In this document: piece by piece, positions 9,797 to 21,182 of the stretch | How positions within the stretch are numbered: position 1 is the first letter of the stretch | Layout: every line of letters begins with the position of its first letter | From: Collybia mongolica | Taxonomy: Eukaryota > Basidiomycota > Agaricomycetes > Agaricales > Clitocybaceae | Assembly: GCA_013420905.1 (NCBI GenBank) | Contig: JAAXNY010000006.1 | Location: forward strand, 1,984,001-2,048,000 | Direction of reading: 5' to 3' | Length of the DNA: 64,000 nt | Made by a program: the position numbers and the translations under genes | Notes under the pieces: model-generated | What the model was told of the DNA's origin: nothing | Databases searched by the model: none | Seen by the model: the letters and a program-made list of their open reading frames with translations, nothing else

Positions 9797-10720
9797 TACA
9801 AAACATTGAATATCTCAACAATGACAAGACCTATGGATGCAATTTAAATTGCTATCACTAGATATGGTGAAGGGCTACCCAATTGGTATATTTGTGTGTA
9901 TTTGTATTTGTTTGTTCACCTTCAAAAGCAGCTCTCTCACTACAAGCATGTTACAAATGAATATCAAGTTTGTATATGACTTTGCCACAGCTAGCCAAAC
10001 AAACAATACCATCAAAGTTCCCACAATATAAATCATTGCATATCTCAACAACAACAAGGCCTATGGATATAATTTAAATTGCTAGTGTTAGATATGGTGA
10101 AGTAGTACCTCATGTATATGTTTGTAAGTGTTTGTATTTGTTTTTATTTTTATAAACCTCATCAACAACAATTTTCTTGCTACATATTACAAATGAATAC
10201 TGTCTGTATATCACTTCATCACATTTGGTCAAACAAACAATAATATCAAAGAAATTCCCACAATATAGATGATACTTATCTCAGCAAATACAAAGCTGAT
10301 GGACATGCTACTACTAGACATTGTAAAGGAATACATGATGTGTTTATTTATATGTGTTTGTAGTTGTTTGTACCCTTCCAAATCTCATTATCAACAACCT
10401 TTTTACTACATATTACAAATGAATATCATCTGTATATTACTTTGCCAACATCTGGCCAAACAAACAATATTAATGAAATTCCCACAATATAGATGATGCA
10501 TATCTCAGCAAATACAAGGCTAACAGAAACAATTGAAATTGCTACTACCCCTAGACCTATGGAGGGGGTACACCAGGAAATGTATATTTATATTTGTTTG
10601 CCTTTCCAAATTTGATTATAATCTCTTATTATATCTATTTTAATATCACATTTATATATTACTTGGCCATAAGCATAGCCAAACAAGTCAATGTGGATGC
10701 TCCTGGAATCTATAATGCTC
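9797..10720. repeat. About 230-bp tandem repeat, four diverged units
   Basis: Units start near 9797, 10020, 10258 and 10483, each opening CACAATATA (CACACTACA in the first). They share 'TATCTCA(A/G)CAA', 'AAATTGCTA', a 'TGTTTGTATTTG' stretch, 'ATTACAAATGAATAT' and 'CCAAACAAACAAT'. Divergence rises toward the last unit, which runs out near 10720. There is no shared open frame, so it looks like a non-coding minisatellite-scale duplication. Confidence 0.7.
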
Positions 10721-10956
10721 AATATCTTGACAATGGCTAACTATATAAGTATGGTTAAATATAGTATGTGATAATACAACAAAAAACACTTAACAGACAT
10801 ATGTACATTTGTTTGAACTTTGTCTTTGATGATGATATTTCTATTTTTAGCATATCTGATAAGTTTTTGATTAACCCAGGATACAAGGCTAGAAATAAAA
10901 TGTTAAATGTTGAATGGTTGGTATATATTTCAATACTATGGGAACTTGTTTCTATT

Positions 10957-11825
10957 ATTACAAGTTCTTTATCAACCCAGTTTTCGGGCAAAAAGTTGAT
11001 TGATTGATTGATTCATTCATTCATATTTCAACACTGCAGGAAAATATTTCCATAATGGGATTTTTCTTCTCTCATGGCTTTTTACAGCATTTCTCCACAA
11101 ATACAAAGTATTGTGACATAATTTGCATGTATTTGGGATGCTTACATAATGCCTTTGATGATGCCATCAAAATTATGCATATCTAATATTTCAGAGTATT
11201 GTGTTTCAAAATTTATTTTGTGTTTTTCTCCATAACCAGTAAAGCTATTAACTTTGTTTTTATATGTTTGGAATGTACAAACATGGCTCTACAATTATTG
11301 TTGAGCATATTTTTCCCACAGTCCATTTTGAGCAAAATTTTAGAAATGTCCAGATTCAGCTAGTTTTGAAGGTCTGTGTGTTATGTCAGGGGTGAACAAA
11401 CATCTTATAACAACAATGACCCTTACCAAACATGACCCTTGTGGGAAATTACACTAAACATTGGAATAATCAACAACTACTACTATATTTACCTGAAATA
11501 CAAATTAGATTGATTTCTCTATTTATTGGCACATGTCACATGATCTATTCCACCATATAAGTATACCAAATACATGACAACAATCTGAATGCTTATTAGT
11601 GTCCATGATCCTGAGAAAAGTTAGTTCTGATGGTTTTTGTGTTTTCTCCATAACCAGGCAAGCTATGGCATTGGGTTTTGTGCACAGGTATTGCTTGTTT
11701 ACTTGGTAACATTTTCCCATGGTCACATGACCTCTATAAACTATCATCTACATTGTTTCTACTCATTTACAACTTCCTGAATGTGGAATGGAGCCACACA
11801 GTGTGTTGGCCCACTCCACCCAAGT
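10957..11825 (+). repeat. Dispersed repeat of about 870 bp, plus copy
   Basis: Begins ACAAGTTCTTTATCAACCC and ends GGCCCACTCCACCCAAGT. An inverted copy occupies 27215-28130. Near its start is a (TTGA)n/(TTCA)n tetranucleotide run that differs in length and phase between copies. No protein is encoded. The other copy carries about 40 extra bases near the CCACTCC end. The class is unknown. Confidence 0.7.
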
Positions 11826-13955
11826 AGGCATTTGGATCAATATTACTTCCTTAGTGATTTAACTATTTGGTATATTCTTTGTTTATTAATTGTCTTAAAA
11901 TTTAAACAATTAGTTTAAGTTTCACAATTGGGTAGTCCAATCTATAAATAGGTACATTGGATAAATACTGTGGGTGTACCAGAAGTCTATATCAGCCTAC
12001 TAGAGCTATACAAATAGTACAGGGATAAAGTATTAGTAAGAAGCAAACTAATATTTGTAAAAGGAATAAGAACATATTACAAGGTAGATAGAATTACACC
12101 AAGGTAGTCTCAAGGTATACAGCAGCATATAGGTGCATATACAATAGAACAAGGTATATCTGAGCAACTAGATGTGGGGCACATATGCACTCACCTTACA
12201 CACATCTGGTTTGGGCACAGGGGTGATTGGCACTACTTGGTCTAGACAGCACATCCAGGGGTGCACACCCAGCCACCAGGTGATGGTTCTACCATATGGA
12301 ATACACCACTGCACCATCCATGTCCACCATGCTAGCTGCTCACTAGCAGATGTGGTCAGGCAGTCACTGGTAATATGACAGGTGCCTCTGTAGTTCTTGC
12401 TGCAGCTCTTATTGTTGTGATTTTGCAGTTGTTATTTTCACTGAGAGGGGTGGGTATGAGAGAGGGTGGTGGTATCCATGGCAGTGGGACCTGGCATTGT
12501 ACTTGGCAGTATTGTGCACAATCATATGGCAGGGAGGTGATGGGTGGGGCAGCTGGGAATGTAGTGGTGGAGGTTGACAACAAGGCTGACAGGTGATGTA
12601 GTACCTATCAACAATATTCAGCCATTGCCAGTAATGGCCAAGAGTAGGCAGCAGGGGTCATTATAAAAACAAGCACCTTGGACTTACCAAATGGTTAATC
12701 TGCATGCTTTATGCACATGACATGTAACCTTGAGGCCTTGTATTTGACTCTCCAAAATATTGCATTTTTGTGCATCAAATAAGCAATGGTAACTATGATT
12801 AAGTAAGCAATCTGGACAGTCTGCATGGACTTCATGAGGAGTTGTTCCAAACTGGGTCTGAGCATCCAAGTAACAGTGTGGATTTATGGACTTAGCTTTG
12901 ACTTGGCTCAGATGCAGACTGCCAATTAAGCAGGGCTCCCTGCCAAACAGGGTCTGAGCTCAGACTGTAGACACCATTTGTCTGTGTGGTCTGTGTGGCC
13001 CATATAGCTCAGCATAAAGTCCCCAGAGAAGCTACTGAGTTGGTTGTATATTTGGAATATACAAATATGGATCTACATTTCCAAGTTTGTTAATTTTTTC
13101 ACATAGTCCATCTCTGAGAGTCTGAGTCCCCACTTTACCAGCTGACTTGTTTTTAAGGAAAATGCCTAGATATATTTTGTTACCTTTTATTGGTGGATAT
13201 TTGTATAGGATCTATAAACACCAACTTCTATTGGCATAACCATGGATATGGGTGAAGTTGTAAGGGGATCACTTGTTTGTCCACATCTAGCCATCAGAAT
13301 CACTATTGCACAGCTTGCATAGCCTCACTGTTATATCTATTATTCTGACACACACTGCTTTAACCCCTTGACAGATAGTAGTTTACTCTGGACTAACATA
13401 TCACAGATGTATTGTTACATCAGTAGAGTTACTGATATCAGATTCTGTTGTTATTTGAGACATAGGTACAATGTACTGTATATAAGGTGCCCCTTCCTCT
13501 TCATGGAAGGGCACCTTTGCAATAGACTTGGGCTGTGTTCTCTACTCATAGTCAAGCCTCTAGTGCTCTATGCTCATCCCTTCCCTGCATGGTTATTCAT
13601 ACTGTGTATACTGCTCCCTGTCTGAGCCTCTTGGCAACATGACCCCTTACAGAAGTGCAACAAGTATTTGGCAAGCTCAAATGTGTGGTCATATTACACC
13701 TTCATGTTGTGTATCCATCAGGCCTTCCATGATGTCAAGCTACTCCCTGTACCCTACAATCTAATTCTAGGACAATGCCTGACAAGTGTTCCAGAACCAA
13801 ACTTATCAACAAGAAAAAGTAATATAAAGTTGAAGAGATTCTGGATAGCTAGTTCTATTGCAACAACCTGGTTCTAGAAATATAAAGAAAAGTTAATCAA
13901 AAAAAAAACATAAGGACTCATATCTGCCAGTAATGGCCCTCTACCTCAAGTCACT
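11826..13955. other. AT-rich interior of the 4.6-kb insertion, no gene seen
   Basis: Short open frames only, with no recognisable domain. A segment at 13047-13075 (TATTTGGAATATACAAATATGG) echoes TGTTTGGAATGTACAAACATGG near 11265, hinting at old internal duplication. A GGAAGGGGCACCTT / AAGGTGCCCCTTCC inverted pair lies near 13480-13515. The last ~35 bp (CTGCCAGTAATGGCCCTC) lie outside the inverted ends. Confidence 0.45.
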
Positions 13956-15731
13956 AAGTACACCAAGAAGGGAGTATATATACAGATGGATCTAAAGGCA
14001 AAGTTTTTAAACATGAAATGCTCTAATAAGGGCAATGTTTGTGCTTTTATGGAAACATTACACACTGAAAAGGAGAAGCTCACTACCTATGGTGTTACCA
14101 TCAGCCTTGAAGACTACCATTCCACTATCATTAACTCCCTACCCCAGCACCTCTCTCAATTTGCTGCCCAGCTCCTAGCCATTTCATGGATCCCTCTTGA
14201 TGGAAACCACACCATGAAAGCCATTCACCCCAATATCTTGATTACTCTGATCATTGAGGAGTCCAAACATGTCATTACTCAATGCAAGTCTCACCATACT
14301 GGCAGCTCAAAGTTGAAAGCTGAATATGAGGCTTTATCTGTCTCATTAGGGAGGGGCTGAAATTTACCAAGGCAGCCCATGTGGAGAATATTGGAATTGT
14401 GGTGACAAAGGCCACTTCCAGGACAAATGCCCCAAGCCTGCAAAGTTGTCCAGTGGTGACAAAAAGAGTTCTTTGAAGGTGAATGGCTCTACTAATGCTG
14501 CCATTGAGGACTTTAGCTCTGACAGTGAGGATTGTGCCTTCACAATGGAATCTGACTTGGGCTACAAATCTGTGTCAATGGCATTGACAGACATATCCAG
14601 CTGGGTTTCATTAATGCCTGAATTATGGCCTGTATCTGACTCCAAGGATGAGTCTGATGGGCAAATGGCTGAATTGTACATATTGTCTGATTCAGACTGG
14701 GACAGTGATGATGAAGTTGATGGTGGGCCACCCCATGCTGGGGAAGTGCCCAGGGAGATCATATCAGATTGTGGCAGAGACTCTGAGGAGTTATCTGAGG
14801 CCAGCTGGAGTGAGATTAGCTCACTTGCTGGTGTTGACTCAGACTCGGATGTAGCCACAGTGGATGTTGCAGCAAATGTAGATGCTGGCAACAATGCCAA
14901 AGATGCCCCTCATGTCAAAGTTTATGACTCAGAGTGTTCCTGTCACATGTCCCCATACCAAGATGCCTTTGTGAATTATACCATAATTACTCCAAGGCCT
15001 TTTCAAGCTGCCAACAAGCAAAAGCTCAATGCTATTGGCAAGGGGGAGATGGTGATTAATGTCCCTAATGGCACTGATGTCTCCCAGCTCAGGCTCACTG
15101 AGGTACTGTATTCTCCTGAGGTGGGTTACACCCTCATATCTGTTGGCTGCCTTGATGATAATGGTTTCTCTGCCACTTTTGGAGGCAGAAAGTGTGTAAT
15201 TTATGCTCCTGATGGGAATCAAGTCAGTGAGGTCATGAAGACTCAATGCGGCCTGTACTAGGTTCAGCATGAACCTAAAGAGGCCAAATCCATAGTTAAG
15301 CCAATTAGCCTTGACCAGTTCCATGGGCATATGGGCTATATCACCTCTGAGGTTGCAAAGAAACTAGTTAATTGAGGCAATCTGGTCTTCTGCAAGTCAT
15401 GTGTCTATGCCAAAGCAACCAGGAAGCCTGTTTGCAAGGCTCACAGGTGACAGAATTTGGAGGCAAGGTCCACTCTGACTTGTGGGGGCCTGCACCAGTT
15501 ACTATGAAAAGTGGAAGACTCTACTATGTGACTTTTGTGGATGGTAAAACCCACTGGATCCATCTTGACCTTCTTTGTGAGAAGGCTGATACCTTCAAAT
15601 CCTACAAGGATTTCAAAGTGTGGTGCAAAACTGCCCTTGGAGTACATATCAACACCCTGCACTTTGACTGTGGTGGCACATACATGGGCAAGGCCTTTGT
15701 TCTCCACCTCCAATAATGTGGCACCACCCAG
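13956..15731 (+). pseudogene. Copia Gag C-terminus, protease and integrase N-terminus (fragment 2)
   Basis: Gag resumes as YTKKGVYIQMDLKAKFLNMK. The zinc knuckle near 14385 reads Y-WNC-GDKGHF-QDKC: the first Cys is now Tyr, a G-to-A change. After an acidic Ser/Asp-rich linker comes the aspartic protease region, VYDSECSCHMSPYQDAF, where D-S-G/A-C-S-H is expected. The GAG-pre-integrase domain follows (LDQFHGHMGYIT, then CKSCVYAKATRKPVCK) and then the integrase core (VHSDLWGPAP, YYVTFVDGKTHW). In-frame stops: TAG after CGLY (15259), TGA after KLVN (15373), TGA after KAH, and TAA after LHLQ (15714). The protein cannot be made. A solo LTR interrupts the integrase at 15732. Confidence 0.8.
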
Positions 15732-16185
15732 TGTTACAGCTGTTTAGGCCTTATCCACTAAGTCAGTCTGGTTTGTTGTTTGTTTGTTCTAAGACTGTTG
15801 ACTCTGCAAGTCTAATGTCTGCTGACTCCCTCTTTAGGGCTAAATCAGATTGTTTGTTCAATGATACACTACTCCCTTTGTAAGATGAGTAGGATCGAGT
15901 TTGCATTGAGAGTCAAGAGTAAGTGAATATGGTTGATTCAGATAAGTCAAGCTAAGGAAGCTAACTATGCTAAACGGTCCCTATATATATGTATTGGTCT
16001 GATAAGCATAGATAAGTGTGGTTTATGCTATTGGTTACATAGATAAGGGGATTAGTAATGGTGGGAAATGGAGTACATATATGGAATCTGAAGATAAGAG
16101 TCAGCTGATGTTAATAAACATGTGTAATCAATGATATATAAAGAGAAAAAGGTAAGTAGATCATGTTAATGGAGAATTTGTAATA
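15732..16185 (+). mobile_element. Solo LTR inserted in the copia integrase, target duplication CCCAG
   Basis: A 454-bp block starts TGTTACAGCTG and ends TTGTAATA (expected TTGTAACA; C-to-T). It is flanked by CCCAG at 15727-15731 and 16186-16190. Removing it with one CCCAG restores the integrase reading CGTTQ-KLTVHNSP. It carries TATATATA (15985-15992) and is related to the solo LTR at 17834-18306. Confidence 0.85.
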
Positions 16186-16190
16186 CCCAG

Positions 16191-17470
16191 AAGTTGACTG
16201 TCCACAACTCCCCACAGCTTAATGGCATTGTGAAGCATCATAATTGCACCTCTGTTGAACATATTCATGCCCTGTTACATGCCAGCAGTTTCCTGAAATT
16301 TTTGTGGGGGAAAGCTGCATGGCATGTTGTTTGGTTGATGAATTGCACTGCGACAAAGGCCATGGAAGGGATGACTCCCTACAAGGCTCTCTTTAAGCAC
16401 AAACCTGACCTTTGGGAAGTTTGCAAGTGGAGTGAAAAGGTGTGGGTGTATGTGGAGAAGGGTGATAAGCTGGGAGGGTATGTTTGTCAGGGTCACTGGA
16501 TAGGCATTGATGACTGGAGCAATGGTTTCCAGATCTACTGGCCAGATACACAATCTGTCACTGTCAAACAAAATGTCTACTACAACAAGACTAGGGCATC
16601 AGCAGAACATCCCAAGGGTGAGGATACTGGTTCTGCTGTGCTGTTTGCCAATGCCCCACCTGTTTTGGCTCCTGCCCCTACCCTTTGTTCATCCACCTTA
16701 GCCCCTCCACCTGTCAATGAAGCTGTCCACCCCTCTTGTGAGTGTCACCCCAGTACCCATGTCCAAGCCATCATTGATGGACACAGTGTAACATCAGCAC
16801 ACCTGTCTGATCCCATTGTCACTCATGGTGTACCCATGCCCACTGTCCCCAGAAACACTATGCTTGAGGGGGAGGGTACTGTGAACTGGATGATGATAGC
16901 TGACTTCACCAAGGAGTATGCAATGGCTGCTGAGATCAGTGAGGTTGAGGCATTAGAGCCTAGGTCATTAGCTGAGGCAAAATGTCACCCAGACTGGCCA
17001 TTGTGGGGGAAAGCCATCCACAAGGAGCTCATGCTACTCAAGAAGGCCAGAACCTGGTGACTTGTGGACCCACCAATGGATGCTAACATTTTTGGTTTGA
17101 AGTGGGCTTTTCACACAAAAAAGGATGCTGCAGGGAATGTTGTGTGCTATAAGGCTTGTCTTGTTGTGCAGGGGTTCTCCCAAGTCCTGGGAATTGACAA
17201 CTTTGACACCTTTGCACCTGTTGCTAAACTCACATCCATCCATACCACCCTTGCTGAAGCTGCTGCCCTTGACTGGGATATCCATCAGATTGACATCAAG
17301 GGCATGTATCTCAGCAGAGAACTTACCTCTGATGAAAAAATCTACATGTGCCAGCCCCCCAGCTATCATGCACCCAACTCCTCCAGCAAGGTCTGTGGCC
17401 TTGTCAAAATGCTCTATGTGACAGTGACAAGTATGGTCAATAATGTGTTTAATGTTTTCAACTATCTCTG
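16191..17470 (+). pseudogene. Copia integrase C-terminus and reverse transcriptase N-terminus (fragment 3)
   Basis: Continues fragment 2 in the same frame: KLTVHNSPQLNG, with the integrase catalytic E context degraded to GIVKHHNCTSVEH (usually GIAERHNRT), then WLMNCTATKAM and TPYKALFKHKP. A proline-rich linker leads to the RT start: WGKAIHKELMLLKKARTW, a TGA stop, then VDPPMDANIFGLKWAFHTKK and QVLGIDNFDTFAPVAKLTSI. It ends abruptly about 17470, before the YVDD motif, so most of RT and all of RNase H are missing. C-to-T/G-to-A changes explain most defects. Confidence 0.8.
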
Positions 17471-17833
17471 ATAGAAATTGAGAGGCTTTCAATTGGATGG
17501 CTGAAGACGTTGCTGGACTCTAGTCAAGGAAGTCTACAACTTGATAACAAAGTGGACAAAGACCAATGTGATTGGAATGATGGGCCACCAGGCAGGTGGT
17601 AGAATCAACACGTTATATGGTTTGCCAAACGGCAATTCACAATATTGACAGCCTAAAGTACAAAGTACTTCAATAGACTCAAATTGAGGGATCATAAATG
17701 CAAATTAAAGTCAATAGACTTAAATCAAGGTTGAGAGGACAAGTCAAGGTCAAAGAGTGCAAGAAAAGAGTGGATGTGAATTGCTGTCCTAGATCTACAT
17801 AACAGAGGCTTTTTATACATTGAAAACTGTACC
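17471..17833 (-). repeat. LTR remnant, inner part (minus strand)
   Basis: On the minus strand a TATAAAAAGCC box (17811-17821) is followed by CTTGCACTCTTTGACC…, ending near TTGATTCTACCACCTGCC (about 17600). This looks like the promoter and U5 part of an LTR followed by leader sequence. The matching upstream part is at 18312-18538, on the other side of a solo LTR inserted in it. The parent element's internal region has gone; copia sequence starts at 17470 in the opposite orientation. Confidence 0.4.
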
Positions 17834-18306
17834 TGTTACAAATTCCTTATTATGTGCCCCATCACTTCTTTTTCTTACACAATACTGATTACCAGACATT
17901 TATCGACCTTTATCTCTCAAGACCCATATATGCATTCCCTTTCTCACATTTACTAATCTTTTGTATTATGCTTATTCATTCTCACTAAAGCTTACTCATT
18001 CTCTTTATCTATAACGAATAGCATAAACTATGCTTATCAGACCTTTACATATATATAGGGATACTTTAGCTTAGCTAGTTCTTTAGCTTGACCTAGCTGA
18101 ATACACCTTATTCACCTACTCTGATCTCTTGACGCGAACTTGATCCTACTTGCCTTACGAAGGGAGTAGTGTATCTTTGATTCAACGATCTGACTTTAGC
18201 CCTATTGAGGGAGTCATTGGACGTTAGACTTGCAGAGTCAACGGTCTATAGTAAATGAACGATAAACCAGATTGACCTAAAGGATAAGGCCTAAACAGCC
18301 GTAACA
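17834..18306 (-). mobile_element. Solo LTR, target duplication GTACC
   Basis: 473 bp; on the minus strand it starts TGTTACGGCTGTTTAGG and ends TTTGTAACA. GTACC flanks both sides (17829-17833 and 18307-18311). It is a relative of 15732-16185, sharing TAGGCCTTATCC, GACTCTGCAAGTCTAA and CCCTATATATATGTA. It keeps CpG sites (GTTACGG, GACCGTTGAC) that the other copy has lost. Solo LTRs arise by recombination between the two LTRs of one element. Confidence 0.87.
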
Positions 18307-18311
18307 GTACC

Positions 18312-18538
18312 TAAGCTGGTAAATTTTATGACAGAGTCCGTATCGCAAAAGTGAGGTAAAATAGGGGTATATCTAAAAGGGGTACTGTATGATGGCATTG
18401 TGCTAAATCTACAAGGGTCATCAATACTTTAATTTGAAGTTGGCCAGCCCAATCAGGCAGAGTTGGGTTCATAATTTGAAATGGAGTCAAATTGACATGT
18501 GTTGGGTATGATCAGTTGTCAAAATATACCAGTCACGC
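18312..18538 (-). repeat. LTR remnant, outer part (minus strand)
   Basis: Sequence upstream, on the minus strand, of the TATAAAAAGCC promoter remnant at 17471-17833; the GTACC solo LTR separates them. It has no open frame. Its outer edge is where the 1.2-kb LTR copy 2 begins, so its true end is not visible. Confidence 0.35.
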
Positions 18539-19757
18539 TGATAGGGCCCAAAATTGTTTGCACTTATAAAGTCAATAAGTAAGGCTATTAGTATCATTTC
18601 TAATAACCAAGTAAACAGTAATAGAGGATTAGAGTCGAACTCCAAGATGGCTAATCAGAGTGAACTAGTCTAATGGATAATACACTATCAGTACAGAGGA
18701 CTATGAGTACAGCCTATTATTAGTCCTATTCACCATGCCTGGTTACAACCTCGGTATCTTAATTCATAAGTAACCATTGTAGTATGATATCATTAGTCCG
18801 GGGATCATCATTAATAGGAGAAGTAATTGTAAATTTGGGACTTGCACAACCCAAGCCTAGTCAGGGGCACTTGGTATTAACTACTGGAAGAAACAGGTCA
18901 CTGTAAATAACAACCAGAATGATCAGGAGAAGTAAAAGACAGTGCCGCGCTGTTTTAAATAACCAAGTGCATGGTCAGGCCTTGATAAGAGTTTAGCCAG
19001 CTCTTTCAATATTGGCTAAGTAACAAGTAATGACATAATTGGCATGCATGGCATGTGCGCCAAGTTGTAGAGGACAAGTCAGCATTAAATACAAGATCCT
19101 TGGCACATGGGAGTGCAGTTCCGTATAAAATTTACAATTCCTTATGATATTTAGTTTGTACACTATAAATAGACTATAGATGAGTAGTGCAAAAAGAAGG
19201 AATCTTGCCCCCAGTTTGCGCTACTATAGAGTATACAAATCATATTTGTTTAAAACACTATTGCATGCCCAAATTAAGGATCAGATTGCTTCAAGTTGTC
19301 TTGATTGGAATTGTGTAAAGAGATCACAGAATTGAAGAGTCCTAGTTCATTTGGAACTTAGTACTGCATTGTCCATTGGAATTGCTAGGCACTTGGCCTT
19401 TAGTGCACTTGGCACTGTTTGTTTAATAAGTCACTTGGACTTATAGATCCACTTGGGATCATTAATAATTGAATGTACACTTGGTACTCAGTCTATTGGA
19501 TTGAAAGATATTATAAATATACCTAGCAAGTTTTAAACTTGTGTTAAGGCTTTGTCCAAATCAAACCTGTTGGGAGATCATTGGAAAAGGCCTTGCCTAG
19601 TACTATTCAAAGCTTAGTGCTTCCAAGCACTTGAACCCAAACTCAAAACAGGCAGTTCCTACTGTTTGTGTGTTGATTATTAGATTTGGTGTGTGTGTGT
19701 GTAAGAGATTACATTGCATAGCATCAGCACACTTATAGCCCAGGAGCCCCCTTTTCA
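18539..19757 (+). repeat. 1.2-kb LTR, copy 2, with primer site and start of gag
   Basis: 1219 bp, TGATAGGGCCC…CCCCTTTTCA, parallel to copy 1 but with most CpG changed to TG/CA. The 18-base primer site follows at 19760-19777. The gag start ATGAGTAACATCACT lies at 19834, after which homology to the element is lost near 19880. It is therefore the 5' end of a truncated element in plus orientation, not a solo LTR. Confidence 0.8.
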
Positions 19758-19879
19758 TCTGGAGCCCACCGCGAGGGTTCAGAGTTTTGAATAGTCTAAA
19801 AAGAGCATCTTTCTTTGAAAAATATTATACCAAGATGAGTAACATCACTGTGAGCTCCATAGAGGATGAATTTACAACC

Positions 19880-20111
19880 CCCCTTTCCTTACTTAAGCAG
19901 TGGGAAGTCATCTTTATAAAGTATAAATTTCATCCCATCATAACAACAGAAATATAATGAATTTCATTTACAAATATTGGGAAATTCAACCCTTAGGGTG
20001 GGTAAAAAGAGATGATTTTCCCCCTTGAAAGTATGTATTTTATTGGCTGAATTCAAGCCATAGAATGTCCCAAGTCAGCACCTTTAGATTCATCCACTAT
20101 TCATACCCTGG
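19880..20111. other. AT-rich spacer, nothing recognised
   Basis: Lies between the truncated gag start and the 105-bp tandem repeat. It contains scattered GAATTTCAT(C/T) words like those in the repeat, so it may be an older decayed part of the array. Confidence 0.35.
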
Positions 20112-20458
20112 ATGAATTTCATACCTCTAAAGGCAATATTAACCATGTTATCCCAGGATAAATTCTTCACCAAAGCTGGATTAAATAAATGGCTTTTATT
20201 CATCCTTTTCCTCAGAATGAATTTCATACTTCTAAAGGTGGGATTAGTTAAAATATCTCTGGATGAATTCTTCACCAAAACTGGATTAAATAAATGGCTT
20301 TTATTCATCCCTTGTCTTAGAATGAATTTCATACTTTTAAAGGTGGGATTAGCTACAGTATCTCTGGATGAATTCTTCACCATAACTGGATTAATTCTAT
20401 GGCTCTCAATTCATCCCCTTGCTCATAATGAATTTCATACCCTTGAGTTTGGATGATT
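20112..20458. repeat. 105-bp tandem repeat, three units
   Basis: Units begin ATGAATTTCATAC at 20112, 20217 and 20322, exactly 105 bp apart, with a partial fourth at 20427. Because 105 is divisible by three, a frame stays open through all units on both strands (plus: MNFI(P/L)LK.., 35 residues per unit). I see no start context or domain, so I treat the open frames as a by-product of the period. Confidence 0.8.
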
Positions 20459-20657
20459 TTCAACAATTTTTGGGGGACTTTTCAGACTGGGGAGCAGGAA
20501 ATATTCATCCACTGAATGCAATAATTATATTGCCTAAAATATAGCCTTTTCTAACTGAAAGTCATCCACTAGAGTGCCAAAAAAATCCAATTATATATGA
20601 AAAAAATATGGTATCTGTATGGTTTATCAATTAGAAGATTTTGGAAAATTCTCCTAC
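20459..20657. other. Spacer downstream of the split gene's stop codon
   Basis: AT-rich, probably the 3' UTR and flank of the minus-strand gene half ending at 20658. No motif was identified. Confidence 0.35.
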
Positions 20658-21178
20658 TCAGAAGTTCTCCTCTTCTAGGTCTGATTCACCTGTCATGTCC
20701 TCATCCCCATCCTCATTGCCCTTGCCCTCATCCCCGTCCTCTCGGTCCCCATTTCCTATGGCTGTGTCCATGTCATCACTCTCGCCGTGTTCACTTCCAT
20801 CCTCATCTGCTTCCATTTCTCGATCATCATCATCTGTGTTATTGGCGAGTGTTGAGGGTGGTGGTAGATATCCGCGACGACGAGCATAGGCGCGCCTGTT
20901 TTTGAGGTTGTATTTTATAAATTCCTCGACGGGCCAGCCATGGGCAAATCGGTTCAGATACTCGTGACGCTTTCGAGCCTGACAACTTTGTTAGTCAAAG
21001 GGAGGGTAAATAACAGGAGACTTACTACAGCAATTATTTGGGCTATTATTGGTTTGGGTTGTCGGTGCCATGAAAGGCTGTAATCGATCCCTGCCGTGGC
21101 AGTCAATTCACGAACAGAATGCTATAGATAATCAGATAGATTCCGTGAATAAAAATGAAACTTACGCGAATTGATGTA
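20658..21178 (-). pseudogene. 3' half of the split coiled-coil gene, in inverted orientation
   Basis: Minus-strand exons: 21166-21178, 21026-21121 and 20658-20978, with introns of 44 nt (21122-21165) and 47 nt (20979-21025), both GTAAGT…AG in phase 0. It reads TSIR-HSVRELTATAGIDYSL-SWHRQ…IIAV-ARKRHEYLNRFAHGWP, then FIKYNLKNRRAYARRRGY and a long Asp/Glu/Gly-rich tail ending EEENF-TGA at 20658. The first codons continue exactly the frame left open at 5602 on the other strand. Together they make a protein with an N-terminal basic tail, coiled coil, a helical RELxxxAGxD region, a basic YLxxxRxYARR segment and an acidic tail. I know this architecture as a recurrent mushroom family of unknown role. 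No stop occurs in this half. Confidence 0.75.
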
Positions 21179-21182
21179 TGTA
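21177..21182. other. Tc1-type excision footprint at the right inversion breakpoint
   Basis: Read on the minus strand the junction is CCACA-TA-CA-TA-CATCAATTC. The gene frame requires a single TA before CATCAATTC, and the family X terminus has a single TA after CCACA. The extra CA plus second TA is the mark left when an element ending CAGT… is excised with a 2-nt stagger, as known for Tc1. Confidence 0.65.

Larger units (their letters stand above)
9349..13955. mobile_element. 4.6-kb unclassified insertion inside the copia Gag gene
   Basis: The copia Gag frame breaks after AIVT at about 9348 and resumes in YTKKGVYIQMDL at about 13960. The inserted DNA has inverted ends: GAGTCCTTATGTTT at 9349-9362 and AAACATAAGGACTC about 35 bp before the right edge. 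GTTAC (left) and GTCAC (right, near 13951) could be a decayed 5-bp target duplication. It is AT-rich and holds no long open frame. It does hold a 34-bp-arm palindrome, four 230-bp tandem repeats and an 870-bp dispersed repeat, described separately. It may be a non-autonomous DNA transposon or a composite of several insertions. Confidence 0.5.

Noticed and set aside
20112..20456. 114-residue repeat protein
   Set aside because: Open on both strands purely because the repeat period is a multiple of three; no start context or domain.
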